A DNA stretch of 64,000 nt, from the NCBI GenBank assembly GCA_963715675.1, contig OY970265.1, positions 3,348,001 to 3,412,000 on the forward strand, written 5' to 3'. The translations under genes were made by a program, and so were the position numbers. This stretch comes from DASVWZ01 sp963715675 (lineage in GTDB: Bacteria > Acidobacteriota > Terriglobia > Terriglobales > Acidobacteriaceae). Numbering within the stretch: the stretch's first letter is position 1; every line of letters starts with the position of its first letter. Positions 41,983 to 51,827 of this stretch are shown piece after piece. The notes under the pieces were generated by a model. The model searched no databases and was not told the origin of the DNA. It saw nothing but the letters and a program-made list of their open reading frames with translations.

Positions 41983-44900
41983 CTACCTGGCATGCGGAAA
42001 CACCGATCTGGTGACATGGGGCACAGCGCGACGCGGCGTTGCTGGTCGAGGGCCTTTCTTGTCCAGTTGCCTGCTCAGTTGCCGCTCACTGCGCACTAGA
42101 TTTCCCGCTTCAACAGAACGACGCATTCGGGCGCCAATTCGGCGGTTATACGGCAGAGGAGGCGGTTCGCCGATTGATGTCAAGTCGATGATCGCTATTC
42201 CATCGCCATTGGTTCCGGTAATGGCAACGAGTATGTTGTCTTTTCCGTCGGCGACCAGGGCATCGTAGTTGAGTGAAAGTGGAACCGGTAATGAGATGCG
42301 CGTGAGGAGGGTGCCAAGCCTCCCGTCGAGCACGTCGATGCCAACGGTCGACGGCTGAAACAACAAGCGGCCGTCCGGGCTGAGCTTTGCGCCATACACG
42401 TAAGAGATGTTGAGGATTTCGCGATCATTGAGCGCGTAGGTGGATTCGCCATTCAAGTCAGAATCGTAGAGGTAGGAGGTCGCGGTAAATTGTGTCTGGT
42501 TGCTGGAGAGGGCCAGTTCGTAATCCCCGTAGCAACAGGCAGGGTCGACCGTCGCGGAGAAGATCTTGTCGGTTGCCGTATCAATGCTGAAGACATAGCC
42601 GTACATATTGAAAAAGACACGAGTGTTGTCGGAGCTCATCACGGTTCGCAAGTACACGTCCGACGTGCCAGAACCCGGGCCATTAAGATTCGGGTAAGCG
42701 GTCACGGCCCCGGTGTTGGTATCCAGTTTGAAGAACTGGTTGTATCCGGTTCCGCCCTGAACATAGGCCGCGAAATAGACGATTCCTGCGTCGCTGACGG
42801 CGACGGCGCATGCGTTGGTGATGGCGCCGGTTCCCGGTTGGGGGACCGGGAATGTGTTCACCGTTGACCAGTCCGATGGATCGACGAGATAAATGACCTC
42901 AGCTGATGCGTCGGCGATAGCCAACTTGCTCCCATCGGGCGAAAGAGCCAGCCCCCACAATCTCTGGGTTGTTCCGGAAGGAGCAGGAATGCTGACGGAA
43001 GGCAGCCATTTCCCTGAAGTTCGCGAGAAAACCTGAATCTTGGTGGCGTCCGTGAAGTAGTAGAGGTCGCGAGATGAGTCGTAAATACCCTGCGCGAGTG
43101 CGGATCCCGTGAGTGGGAATTGCTGGATGGACGGAATGTAGGTGAGTGCTCCATGTGCCGTCTCTGTTCCCGCGTTAGTGCTGACGGTTACATCGACAGA
43201 TCCGATCTTGCCCGGATGAATTCTATAGGCAAGGGCTTGCAAGGGAAACGGAGGTGCACCCGAGTTGTAAGCATTTGGCCCGAAGGCGATTATCTCCACC
43301 TGGGTGCCCGCAATGGTCACATGCAAATCACTGGGGATAACGTTCGAGTTCTCCGGCCCAAAACCGTACCCGTAGACAATGCCCACCTCGCCTCCTTCTG
43401 CCGTGGCCATATTCGGAGTGACCTCCAGGATTGTCGGCCCGTAGCTGAAGGCTTCGGGAAGCAGTTCCATGCCGCCATCGGTTGTGAACGCATAGACGTC
43501 GACCGGTCCGGGGGTACCGGAAGGACTGGTGGCATCAATGACTCCCGAACCGGCAGAGATGGCGGTGGCTTGGTGCGCCCCAAAATAGACGCTGCCCAGC
43601 GGGCCCGCGTTATTTGGTTCGGACCACTGGGTGGCAGTCCCGCCGGCGGCCGGTCCGGTTGCCGGGTTCAGGTATCCGTTTGTGAATTGTGTACCCACGG
43701 GCCCAGTTCGCAAGACGGACAGGTCGACGAAACCGACGCCCTCCTCGAGAGGACCGGCAAAAAGGCCCGTGCCATCCGTCGCCAGCAGATAAGGGCCAGT
43801 AATCGGGCCGGCGGCGCTGCCTCCACTGGTGAATGGCACAAAGATGTTTGGCAGCCATCCGGTTTGCTGGTGGGTCGCCAAATCGTATGCATAAATGATT
43901 GTGTCGCTGGGGGTAAACAGCGTTTTCGAATCAGCGCTTATGGCAAAGCCGGAAGCTGAGGAGGTATCGCCGAGAACGCTGAATTCAGCGACCTTATTGA
44001 GCGTATGAGCGTCGTAGATTACGGCGTCGGTTGGGTAGTTGGGTTGAACAATGTACTTGCCATCTGGCGTGGTCAGAATATGATTGAGCGAGAAACCGGT
44101 CGTCTCGACAAAGTTATTCCGTCCTGCTTCGTCGACTTCACACAGCGTGCCGTCGCTGTCGATGCTGCCGACGATCACCTTAGTCCGATCCACTGTCCGG
44201 GTGAATCCCCCGATATTGCCCATATATGCGCCGCAAACGACTGTGAATGGGACACCGTACATCTCGTCCGCACCATACTGGGTTGCGTAAATACTGATGG
44301 AATTGTCAGCCGGGGTCCAAATGGCAAATGCGGGTGAGCCGTCCACTGCGGGGATCCCACCTGCCGATCCCAAGAGCGCCAACCGTCCGTCTGCGAGTAC
44401 AAGCACTGACAGGCCGCTGAATCCGTATGGCCCAATTTCTGTCGCGATATATCGCTTCAACACGGTCATCGCCACCGGATCAACGACGTACACATCCCCG
44501 ATCAGGGTTCCCACATATAGGGTTTTGTGATCCGGAGTGTCATCGATTCCAAAAGCCCCGGGAACGCTGATGCTCGCGACCTTCGTCTCTGAAGCTGCAT
44601 CCATGACAATGATCTGGTTGGAAGTTGGATCGGCAACAAAGTAGCGCGACGTGGGGGTGTGGTAGAGGATCCAGTGCTGGTTCAGCCAAAAGTAGTATTC
44701 CGTGGAGGCATCGGTCCTGACGTAGCGGGTGCGGCCAGGCCCGGGATTCGAACCGCCAGTGACAGTAAGGCCCAAGGCAGCTGTGTGTTTTAGAGACGCG
44801 GCAGTGCCAGTAAACGTGACGGTGCTGGTGCCGTTTGGGGCCCTGGTGGCCGCCGAAAACGTGATCTTCTGCGGCGTGCCCGGCGTCAGCGTGATACTTG

Positions 44901-45177
44901 TCGGAGACACGGAAACGCCTGCCGGAACTCCAGTTACCTGGACGCTGATCCGGGATGAGAAACCATCGGTAGCCGTCGCGGACAAAGAAACGGAAGCACC
45001 ACTCCCAGCATTCACAGATTCGCTGGTTGGGTTGACCGATAAACTGAAATCCGGAGTCGAAGGCGGCGCGGAGCCCTGTGACCCACCGCCGCCACAGGCC
45101 GTAAGTTCCAGAAGGAGCCCCAAGGTGATCAGTGGCCAGGCTCGGTTCCAGCGGAGACGAATACGAAAGAGACTCAT
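41983..45177 (-). CDS. Giant lipoprotein with Ig-like and beta-propeller domains
   Basis: About 1064 aa. The leader ends in LLLELTAC, a lipobox, then GGGGSQGSAPP. Residues ~40-140 are an Ig-like domain (PDFSLSVNPTSESVNAG). Then come two YncE-like seven-bladed propeller stretches (TPDHKTLYVGTLIGDVYVVD, SPDGSKLAIADASAEVIYLV) separated by a TIG/IPT-like segment (GPTILEVTPNMATAEGGEVG). The last ~55 residues after DLTSIGEPPPLPYN are Arg-rich and unlike the rest, suggesting that the original stop was lost. Probably surface-exposed. Divergent from the FG-GAP protein gene. Confidence 0.8.
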   Translation of the reverse strand: MSLFRIRLRWNRAWPLITLGLLLELTACGGGGSQGSAPPSTPDFSLSVNPTSESVNAGSGASVSLSATATDGFSSRISVQVTGVPAGVSVSPTSITLTPGTPQKITFSAATRAPNGTSTVTFTGTAASLKHTAALGLTVTGGSNPGPGRTRYVRTDASTEYYFWLNQHWILYHTPTSRYFVADPTSNQIIVMDAASETKVASISVPGAFGIDDTPDHKTLYVGTLIGDVYVVDPVAMTVLKRYIATEIGPYGFSGLSVLVLADGRLALLGSAGGIPAVDGSPAFAIWTPADNSISIYATQYGADEMYGVPFTVVCGAYMGNIGGFTRTVDRTKVIVGSIDSDGTLCEVDEAGRNNFVETTGFSLNHILTTPDGKYIVQPNYPTDAVIYDAHTLNKVAEFSVLGDTSSASGFAISADSKTLFTPSDTIIYAYDLATHQQTGWLPNIFVPFTSGGSAAGPITGPYLLATDGTGLFAGPLEEGVGFVDLSVLRTGPVGTQFTNGYLNPATGPAAGGTATQWSEPNNAGPLGSVYFGAHQATAISAGSGVIDATSPSGTPGPVDVYAFTTDGGMELLPEAFSYGPTILEVTPNMATAEGGEVGIVYGYGFGPENSNVIPSDLHVTIAGTQVEIIAFGPNAYNSGAPPFPLQALAYRIHPGKIGSVDVTVSTNAGTETAHGALTYIPSIQQFPLTGSALAQGIYDSSRDLYYFTDATKIQVFSRTSGKWLPSVSIPAPSGTTQRLWGLALSPDGSKLAIADASAEVIYLVDPSDWSTVNTFPVPQPGTGAITNACAVAVSDAGIVYFAAYVQGGTGYNQFFKLDTNTGAVTAYPNLNGPGSGTSDVYLRTVMSSDNTRVFFNMYGYVFSIDTATDKIFSATVDPACCYGDYELALSSNQTQFTATSYLYDSDLNGESTYALNDREILNISYVYGAKLSPDGRLLFQPSTVGIDVLDGRLGTLLTRISLPVPLSLNYDALVADGKDNILVAITGTNGDGIAIIDLTSIGEPPPLPYNRRIGARMRRSVEAGNLVRSERQLSRQLDKKGPRPATPRRAVPHVTRSVFPHAR

Positions 45178-45390
45178 AACTTCGGCACAAACCAGAGTTG
45201 TGCATGCTCGATCAGGAAGCGGAAGACATCGGGCAGGCAAGTATCTTAGATAAATCCACTTTCGTCAATGACTAAGCTTCGGTTGAAATCACTTTCAACT
45301 GTGGCAAAATTGCTCATGTTTTGTCACATCTTTCGACCTTAGTTTGTGCTATTCTTGCGGGCATGCAACTGGTTTGAGGCTGTCAGTAAT
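45178..45390. promoter_or_regulatory. Divergent promoter region of the two giant surface proteins
   Basis: About 213 AT-richer bases. Contains a perfect inverted repeat GTTGAAA-TCAC-TTTCAAC at 45282-45299, a possible operator. No clear -35/-10 pair could be fixed. Confidence 0.5.
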
Positions 45391-48300
45391 ATGAGTGCCT
45401 TTCCTTCTCGCCGCTTTCTTGGCCTTCTGTCGGTTTCTATTTTTTCCCTGCTGGCGTTGTCCTATGCCGGCACGTTCAAGAACCCTGAGCTGATTGCCAC
45501 CAGCTATGATCCGATTGTCATAGCGGCAGCAGATTTCAACCATGACGGTAATCTCGATGTGGTTTATATTGACGGCGTAGACAGCTATACGCTTCATGTT
45601 CTTCTGGGAAACGGAGACGGGACATTCTCACACGGTCAGGACACAGCTTTACCCGTCGGATTCTGTGCCTACCAGCCGTGCGTCATCAACCTGGGAGATG
45701 CCAATCATGACGGCGTACCGGACCTGATTCTTGGCGGAACAGGGGTGGTGGCGGTTCTGCTCGGCAACGGCGACGGCACGTTCCAGCAGCCGATGATTTC
45801 AACGGTCTCTGGCTGCAAACCGGATGAACGAATGGGCGTTGGAGACATCAATGAGGATGGGTTTCTGGATCTGGTTGCACCCGACGTAACCAATAATCAG
45901 CTGTGTGTGTTGCTGGGGGACGGGACCGGGAACTTCCAACTCTCCAGCACGATGTTTTCTGGTTACTTTCCCACCTCGGCGTATCTCACAGATCTTAACG
46001 GGGACGGCCATCTGGATCTTGTTGCAATCGGACCAACGGGTGCATCCGCATTTGTCTATCTGGGCAACGGGAACGGTACCTTTCAAACCGGTGTCCATTA
46101 CAGCACGAATACCGGAACCCAGAATATTCTTCTTGGTGATGTGGACAACGACGGCCACCCTGACCTTATTGCCAATGTTTATCCGGGGCAGATATACGTT
46201 TTCAAAGGTAACCCGGATGGCACCTTTGCCGCCCCCGTAGCGGTTGCCACGGTGGGAGGTAAGGATCTGCTGGGTGCCGTGAACGACTACAACGGAGATG
46301 GGATTGCCGATGTCGTTTTCCTCACTGCGGTGGGTATCGGGATTCTTCCGGCGAAAGGCAATTTGAAATTCGGTGCCATGATCTCCTCCGTCTCAGGCAG
46401 CGCAAGTTTCGGCGCTGCCGCCATTGCCAGCGGAGACTTCAATAAGGATGGCCACGCCGACATTGCTATGGCTGTGGAGGGTGGAATTGCGATTCTGGAA
46501 GGCCAAGGCGACGGCACATTTCTCAGCGCCGACTTGTATGACGTGGGTCATCCGGTCGGCGTTGTTGCCGTAGCCGATTTCAACGGTGACAAGGTTCCGG
46601 ACATCGCGGTGACTGTACCGGCCGCGTTTCCACGCCTCCTGGTGGGTACTGGCAAGGGTACGTTCAGTCTGGCGGCGGATCAGAACCGAAGCTATGGAAC
46701 GCAGTTTGCAAGCACCAGCCTGGCCGTGGGCGACTTTAATGGCGATGGCAAGAACGATCTGAGCACCCTTGACAACGGAGAACCGGTTGTTCTGTTCGGG
46801 GCAGGTAACGGAACCTTTGCGACGCCAGTTCCGGTGCCGGCCGGATCACCGTTGGTAGGAGACGTGAACAACGACGGCCGCAGCGACATGGTTTATCTGG
46901 GGACCGATGCGATTGTTTCATTGCTCGGACAAAAGGACGGAAGTTTCACGCAAGCCTCGACCGCTCTTTCCAACACCACCTTTGGACTCGCTGCTCTTGG
47001 GGACCTGAACCATGACGGCAAAACAGATCTCCTGGCTTTCGAATATCCTCTCCTTCGCGTGTGGCTTGGGAATGGCAACGGAACATTTACCCAATCCATC
47101 TTGCTGGGTGATCCCAACCACGAGTTTTTCACCAGCCAGTCGGTGGCCGTTGCCGACATGGACGGCGACGGTAACGCAGACGTTGTTATTCTGCCTAACC
47201 CTGACCCGAGGGCTCCGCTCGGGCCCATCACTATTTTTTATGGCCATGGCGACGGTACCTTCGAGGATCCGGTATTGATGGCCGTGTCACACGGCAACGG
47301 CCAGTTGGTGATAGCGGATGTCAATCGAGACAACAAGCCGGATCTGGTCATGACGGACGGAAGCGTCGTGACCGTCATTACCAATCTCGGAGGACGAGAG
47401 TTCGGTGACGAAGAGCACTATGTTGCTGGCCAAGGCATCGTCGCCCTTGGTGTCACCGACCTGAACGGGGACGGCTTTCCGGATATTGTGGCTGCCAATT
47501 CCGAGGGCACAACAGTAACGGTGCTGTTGAATCAACCTAACGGGAACCCCGTGGACGGGGCTGGCAGCAATGGTGTTTTCAGTATCTCTCCCGAGCCGGC
47601 ACCTTATTCCCAGCCGATTACCCTAAGTATGACCATGTCCGCTTCGGGGTCGACTCCAACCGGTTCCGTGACTTTCAATGTCGACGGTGGATTCATTGCG
47701 ACGGTGCCGCTGGTGAATGGAACGGCAACCTATGCGTTCGGCACTGTGCTGGAGACTGGCACTCACACCTTCGTCGCCACCTACGACGGAGACGATATCT
47801 ACCGTCCGGAGAGCTTTTCAGTTCTGCACGTGGTTTCACCGCCCGTCTATGCGACGCAAACCAATCTTATGGCGGTGCCAAACGTTCTTTACACAAGTCA
47901 GACCATAAGTCTCACCGCCATGGTTACCAGCACACCGCAAGCAGCGTCGGGGATGGTCACCTTCATGAACGGAACCCGTTCTCTCGGAGCAAAGCTGATC
48001 GACTCGAACGCAGTTGCCCTTTTTGATACGGCTCTGCTGACTGCCGGCACTCACCAGATCACCGCGGTATACCAGGGTTATCAGGAGGCAAACGGCCACC
48101 GTGGGATTTTCCAGCCTAGCGCTTCGAGTCCAGTGACGGTGACGGTGAATGCAACCCAGACTACGACAGGCCTTTCGGCATCCTCGACCTCCATAACGGT
48201 TGGCTCCGTCGTGACCTTCACCGCAAATGTAACCTCGGGATCGGCAGTGCCATTTGGAGGTGCGACCTTCTACGACGGGACCGTTCCGCTCTGGACCAGT

Positions 48301-49224
48301 TCTCTGGAACCAGATGGCAGCGCCAGCTTCAGCACCGCATCTTTGGCGGTCGGAACTCACAGCATTACGGCGGGATTCAACGCCAATGCAACCTTTGGCG
48401 GCAGCACCTCGGCCGTCGTCATTGTAACCGTCAAGCCCGTGGGGGGCGGTGTGGCGATGACAGTCGTCTCTCTGGCCACCACGGACAACGGCGGCCAGCC
48501 GGTATTGGTTGCGAAGGTCAGCGCCGCGGGCGGCTCTCCGGCAGGAGCAGTAGTGTTTCTCGGTAACGGCAACATCCTGGGGAGTGCTACCACGGATGGG
48601 GCCGGGATGGCGACCCTGGCGGTTCCACCGCAGGGCAGTGGCACCCATAATTTGTCCGCAAGTTTCGCCGGAGCTTTGCGGTTTGCTCCCAGTGTCTCGC
48701 CCACTTTGCTGGAGCAATGGCCAGCCAGCGGGCCTGGGTTCTCCCTGCGGGTCGCTTTAGACTCAATCGACCTTACGTCGGCGGGCTCACAGCCCGTGCT
48801 CATCACGATTGTTCCCACGGTTGGCTTCGAGCGCCGGATTCAACTTTCCTGTGCCGACGGTCTGCCTCTGGGATATAGATGTTCTTTTTCGTCGCCAACA
48901 CTCTACGGCGGCCACAGTTATCTGCAGATTCAACCTGCCTCGACCGCAGGCTCGGGCCGAACACGCGCCACTCCGTTGTACGCAGCAGCGGCCGGCATCT
49001 TCTCACTGATTTTGATCGGAGGCGTGGGCAGGCGGCGCGCTGGATTTGTAGTGTTGCTCATCGCCGGCATGGTTTTCACAACGATGAGCGGCTGCGGCGG
49101 CCCGGCTCCTTCCACCGACCGGCAGCAGATGACCATTCTGTCGATTCGCGCCACGGCGGGAAGTGGCGCGAATGTGATCGTGCACTCAGCCCAGATCTTG
49201 GCGATCACCCCGGCCTCGAGGTAG
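45391..49224 (+). CDS. Giant secreted FG-GAP/VCBS and Ig-like repeat protein
   Basis: About 1277 aa. Signal peptide MSAFPSRRFLGLLSVSIFSL then LALSYAG. Residues ~20-690 are some a dozen FG-GAP/VCBS units with calcium-loop patterns such as DFNHDGNLDV, DINEDGFLDL, DFNGDKVPDIAV and LGNGDGTF, an integrin-like propeller fold. Residues ~700-1110 are four Ig-like domains (PTGSVTFNVDG, ASGMVTFMNGT, PFGGATFYDGT, PAGAVVFLGNG). A C-terminal membrane helix (GIFSLILIGGVGRRRAG) and a late cysteine (TTMSGCGG) follow. Likely a calcium-binding surface or adhesion protein. ATG at 45391 is chosen for the leader. Confidence 0.83.
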   Translation: MSAFPSRRFLGLLSVSIFSLLALSYAGTFKNPELIATSYDPIVIAAADFNHDGNLDVVYIDGVDSYTLHVLLGNGDGTFSHGQDTALPVGFCAYQPCVINLGDANHDGVPDLILGGTGVVAVLLGNGDGTFQQPMISTVSGCKPDERMGVGDINEDGFLDLVAPDVTNNQLCVLLGDGTGNFQLSSTMFSGYFPTSAYLTDLNGDGHLDLVAIGPTGASAFVYLGNGNGTFQTGVHYSTNTGTQNILLGDVDNDGHPDLIANVYPGQIYVFKGNPDGTFAAPVAVATVGGKDLLGAVNDYNGDGIADVVFLTAVGIGILPAKGNLKFGAMISSVSGSASFGAAAIASGDFNKDGHADIAMAVEGGIAILEGQGDGTFLSADLYDVGHPVGVVAVADFNGDKVPDIAVTVPAAFPRLLVGTGKGTFSLAADQNRSYGTQFASTSLAVGDFNGDGKNDLSTLDNGEPVVLFGAGNGTFATPVPVPAGSPLVGDVNNDGRSDMVYLGTDAIVSLLGQKDGSFTQASTALSNTTFGLAALGDLNHDGKTDLLAFEYPLLRVWLGNGNGTFTQSILLGDPNHEFFTSQSVAVADMDGDGNADVVILPNPDPRAPLGPITIFYGHGDGTFEDPVLMAVSHGNGQLVIADVNRDNKPDLVMTDGSVVTVITNLGGREFGDEEHYVAGQGIVALGVTDLNGDGFPDIVAANSEGTTVTVLLNQPNGNPVDGAGSNGVFSISPEPAPYSQPITLSMTMSASGSTPTGSVTFNVDGGFIATVPLVNGTATYAFGTVLETGTHTFVATYDGDDIYRPESFSVLHVVSPPVYATQTNLMAVPNVLYTSQTISLTAMVTSTPQAASGMVTFMNGTRSLGAKLIDSNAVALFDTALLTAGTHQITAVYQGYQEANGHRGIFQPSASSPVTVTVNATQTTTGLSASSTSITVGSVVTFTANVTSGSAVPFGGATFYDGTVPLWTSSLEPDGSASFSTASLAVGTHSITAGFNANATFGGSTSAVVIVTVKPVGGGVAMTVVSLATTDNGGQPVLVAKVSAAGGSPAGAVVFLGNGNILGSATTDGAGMATLAVPPQGSGTHNLSASFAGALRFAPSVSPTLLEQWPASGPGFSLRVALDSIDLTSAGSQPVLITIVPTVGFERRIQLSCADGLPLGYRCSFSSPTLYGGHSYLQIQPASTAGSGRTRATPLYAAAAGIFSLILIGGVGRRRAGFVVLLIAGMVFTTMSGCGGPAPSTDRQQMTILSIRATAGSGANVIVHSAQILAITPASR

Positions 49225-49550
49225 CGGGCTATTCTACTGGTCAACCGCCGGCCGTCTGGCACTCTTCATGACATTCTTGCGGCACCCTGCGGGTAGAATG
49301 CTCCGATCGACCTTTGAAGCCTTGTCCGCCCATCGGCACTCTGCTTGTCGGCATCAAGGGCCCTTGAAACCAACCCCCTTAATTTCCAATAGACCGAAAT
49401 CACCTGTTTGTAGGCCCGGTGGCGGCCAGTTTTGGGGTTCTGTAAATTCATGAGCTTGCAGACGCTGAGCGCAGACGGTTTTTGGGCAGCCGAGGCCAAT
49501 TTCTTGGCGTGTGGGCTGCTCCTTCAATCACGGACCCCCCGCGAAATCTA
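49225..49550. other. Intergenic stretch
   Basis: About 325 bases between the FG-GAP gene and the convergent kinase gene. No gene. Only a 14-bp palindrome TCAAGGGCCCTTGA at 49354-49367 stands out. Confidence 0.45.
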
Positions 49551-50516
49551 TCAACCGGACAGACATGCAACCTCGACTCGGGGAACCAAGGATTGCACAG
49601 TTTCCCGGGAAATTCGGCCGGGCAATTCGGCAAGGCAATTCGCGGCTCCACATGCGGCCGCGAGCCTGATAGCCTTCTCTCCAGTAAGTCCCTGAAGAAA
49701 CGCGAAGGCAAAGCCCGCCAACGCGGCATCGCCGCATCCGACGGGGGAGATCGCATTCAGTCGTGGCGTGCGGGCACTCCAGGCGGGAGAGTCCCGGCCC
49801 TCGATCCAGACCAACCCTTCGGCTCCGAGGGTAATCGCCGCTGCGTGTGCCCCAAGGCCGATCAGTTTTCGCGCGCCGTTGGCCGCGGCCCGGAGGTCGG
49901 GCAACGGCTGCCCCAGGAGCGTCTCCGCTTCCTTGTGGTTGGGCTTGACCAGATCTGGCTCGGCGGCGAGCGTCGCCTGCAGGGCGTCGCCGCTGGTGTC
50001 CAGCAAAACCACTGAACCGGCCGCTCTAGCGGCCCGTATCAACGACACATATAGGTCCGGCGATTGGCCTGCCGGTAGGCTGCCGGAGATAACTACCGCG
50101 GCTCCTTTCCAGCATTGCGCAAGGCCTTCCGCGCACCTCCGCACCATCTCTTCGCACTCGCGCTGATCCGGCGGTTCGCCCGGTTCGAGGATCTCTGTAA
50201 TTCTTTTCGAGTCTTCGATCAATTCGAGATTCACCCGCGTGGTTACGCGGGTATGCACTGGAACTACTTCGATGCCGAGATCGCGCAACTCACCGGCGCA
50301 TTGTTCGCCAATCGGTCCCCCGAGGAAGCCGAGCCAGACCGTCCTTGCTCCCAGGGCACGCGCAGCCATGGCAACGTGAGCGGCTTTCCCTCCCGGCAGG
50401 GCCTGCGCGCTTCGCGCGCGACTGACTTCCCCGAGCGAGAGGGAAGAGAGATGCAAGCGCCGGTCCAACGCCGGATTCGCACTTATGCAGACGACAGTGG
50501 ACGGGGTCACGAGCAC
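49551..50516 (-). CDS. PfkB family hexose-phosphate kinase (LacC/FruK-like)
   Basis: About 321 aa. Starts VVCISANPALDRRLHL, then the sugar-binding loop ALPGGKAAHVA, with the LKPNH-type motif LVKPNHKEAETLLG and the catalytic PVGCGDAALAGFAFAF, where Asp is the base. The 1-phosphofructokinase/tagatose-6-phosphate kinase branch fits best. GTG at 50516, preceded by GAGGGAA at 5 nt, is preferred to ATG 50534. It is divergent from the amidohydrolase gene. In an aga-like pathway it would make tagatose 1,6-bisphosphate (inference). Confidence 0.82.
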   Translation of the reverse strand: MLVTPSTVVCISANPALDRRLHLSSLSLGEVSRARSAQALPGGKAAHVAMAARALGARTVWLGFLGGPIGEQCAGELRDLGIEVVPVHTRVTTRVNLELIEDSKRITEILEPGEPPDQRECEEMVRRCAEGLAQCWKGAAVVISGSLPAGQSPDLYVSLIRAARAAGSVVLLDTSGDALQATLAAEPDLVKPNHKEAETLLGQPLPDLRAAANGARKLIGLGAHAAAITLGAEGLVWIEGRDSPAWSARTPRLNAISPVGCGDAALAGFAFAFLQGLTGEKAIRLAAACGAANCLAELPGRISRETVQSLVPRVEVACLSG

Positions 50517-50560
50517 TTGTTTCCCTCGGCACATTTGTGTCAAGCTACGATAGCACGCAA

Positions 50561-50590
50561 GAAATAATAACAAAAAGAAATAAATCGAAA
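50561..50590. promoter_or_regulatory. AT-rich operator-like site in divergent promoter
   Basis: Between the kinase and the amidohydrolase genes. On the minus strand it reads TTTCGATTTATTTC (50590-50577) followed by TTATTATTTC (50570-50561). It resembles the pair TTTCGAA(C/T)TATTACG upstream of the TonB receptor gene. Candidate site for the DeoR-type regulator. Confidence 0.4.
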
Positions 50591-50618
50591 TCACACCACA
50601 GTCCGAGCGGAGGCTCGT

Positions 50619-51827
50619 ATGCGGGGAAGCAGCACGCTAGCGCCGATCTTGCTGGTTCTTGTCATCCATGCAATCGCTCAGCAGAATCCGGATCAAATCT
50701 TGGCCCGAGCCCAGAGTGTACAGGCCAGCAGCGGGCAAATCGGCTACCACTCCGCCGCGGACGCCGAGCAAAAGAAAACGCTTTTACTCAAGGATTTTCA
50801 GCCGGCCTCAATGCTGCACGCCCCGGTTCACCAGGTTCCCAAAGCAAAGTTCTACGTGATTGACGTGCACAATCACGTCAATGACGCCGCACGCATTGAC
50901 GAGCACATGCCGCCGGAGCGCGTGCTCGAGGTCATGAACAACACCAACGTGAGGACCATCGTGATTCTAACCGGAATGTGGGGCGCCCAGTTGCAACAGG
51001 TCCTGGATGAGATGGTCAAACCCTACCCCGGCCGCTTCATGGTCTTCACCCAGATCGACTGGAGCAAGATCGACGATCCTGACTTCAGCCAGAAAATGGT
51101 AGCTCAACTCGACGACGCAGTCAGCCGTGGCGCGCGTGGGCTGAAAATCCTGAAGGATTTGGGGCTCGGCGTGCGCGACAAATCGGGCAACCTTATCAGT
51201 GTAGACGACCCGCGACTCGATCCGGTCTGGGAGGAGTGCGGACGCCTGGGCATCCCGGTTTCCATCCACGTGTCGGACCCTGAGGCGTTTTTCCATCCGG
51301 TGGACAATACCAACGAGCGCTACGAGGAATTGGTCGAACATCCGGACTGGAGCTTCTACGGCCCGCAGTTTCCTGCGAAGGAGGCAATCCTGGCCGCCCG
51401 CGACCGTGTCTTCGCCAAGCATCCTCATACGACTTTTGTGGCCTTGCATGTGGCGAACTGGCCAGAGAATCTGGACTACGTGGCCGGCATGCTGGAGAAG
51501 TATCCCAATGTAATGGTGGAGTTCGGAGCGCGAGAGGCGGAACTGGGGCGCCAGCCGCGCCGGGCCCGCGAATTCTTTCTCAAGTATCAGGACCGGATCA
51601 TGTTCGGCACCGATAACGAAGTCACGGAGGAGATGTATCGCAATCACTTCCGCTGGCTGGAAACGGACGATGAATACTTCGACTATTGGGGCTATCCGGG
51701 GCAGGGACGCTGGAAAATTTATGGCATGGCGTTGCCGGACTCAGTCCTGGAGAAGATCTACCATCGCAATGCCGAGCGAATGTTCAGCCAGTTCAAGTCA
51801 GGAACTGTCGCCGGAGGTGTGAAGTGA
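50619..51827 (+). CDS. Secreted amidohydrolase-2 family protein
   Basis: 402 aa, signal peptide with hydrophobic run STLAPILLVLVIHAIAQ. TIM-barrel metal hydrolase: VIDVHNHVN (first metal histidines), IPVSIHVSDPE, VALHVANWPENLDYV, and the late IMFGTDNEV aspartate. Family members include decarboxylases and lactonases; substrate unknown. GGAGG lies 7 nt before ATG. The stop overlaps the GTG of the next gene, so the two are coupled. Located with glycosidases and sugar kinases, so lactone or sugar-derived substrates are possible (inference). Confidence 0.83.
   Translation: MRGSSTLAPILLVLVIHAIAQQNPDQILARAQSVQASSGQIGYHSAADAEQKKTLLLKDFQPASMLHAPVHQVPKAKFYVIDVHNHVNDAARIDEHMPPERVLEVMNNTNVRTIVILTGMWGAQLQQVLDEMVKPYPGRFMVFTQIDWSKIDDPDFSQKMVAQLDDAVSRGARGLKILKDLGLGVRDKSGNLISVDDPRLDPVWEECGRLGIPVSIHVSDPEAFFHPVDNTNERYEELVEHPDWSFYGPQFPAKEAILAARDRVFAKHPHTTFVALHVANWPENLDYVAGMLEKYPNVMVEFGAREAELGRQPRRAREFFLKYQDRIMFGTDNEVTEEMYRNHFRWLETDDEYFDYWGYPGQGRWKIYGMALPDSVLEKIYHRNAERMFSQFKSGTVAGGVK

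Noticed and set aside
49482..50567. Plus-strand frames opposite the PfkB kinase gene
   Set aside because: Arg/Pro-rich shadows of the kinase gene, with no independent family match or start signals.
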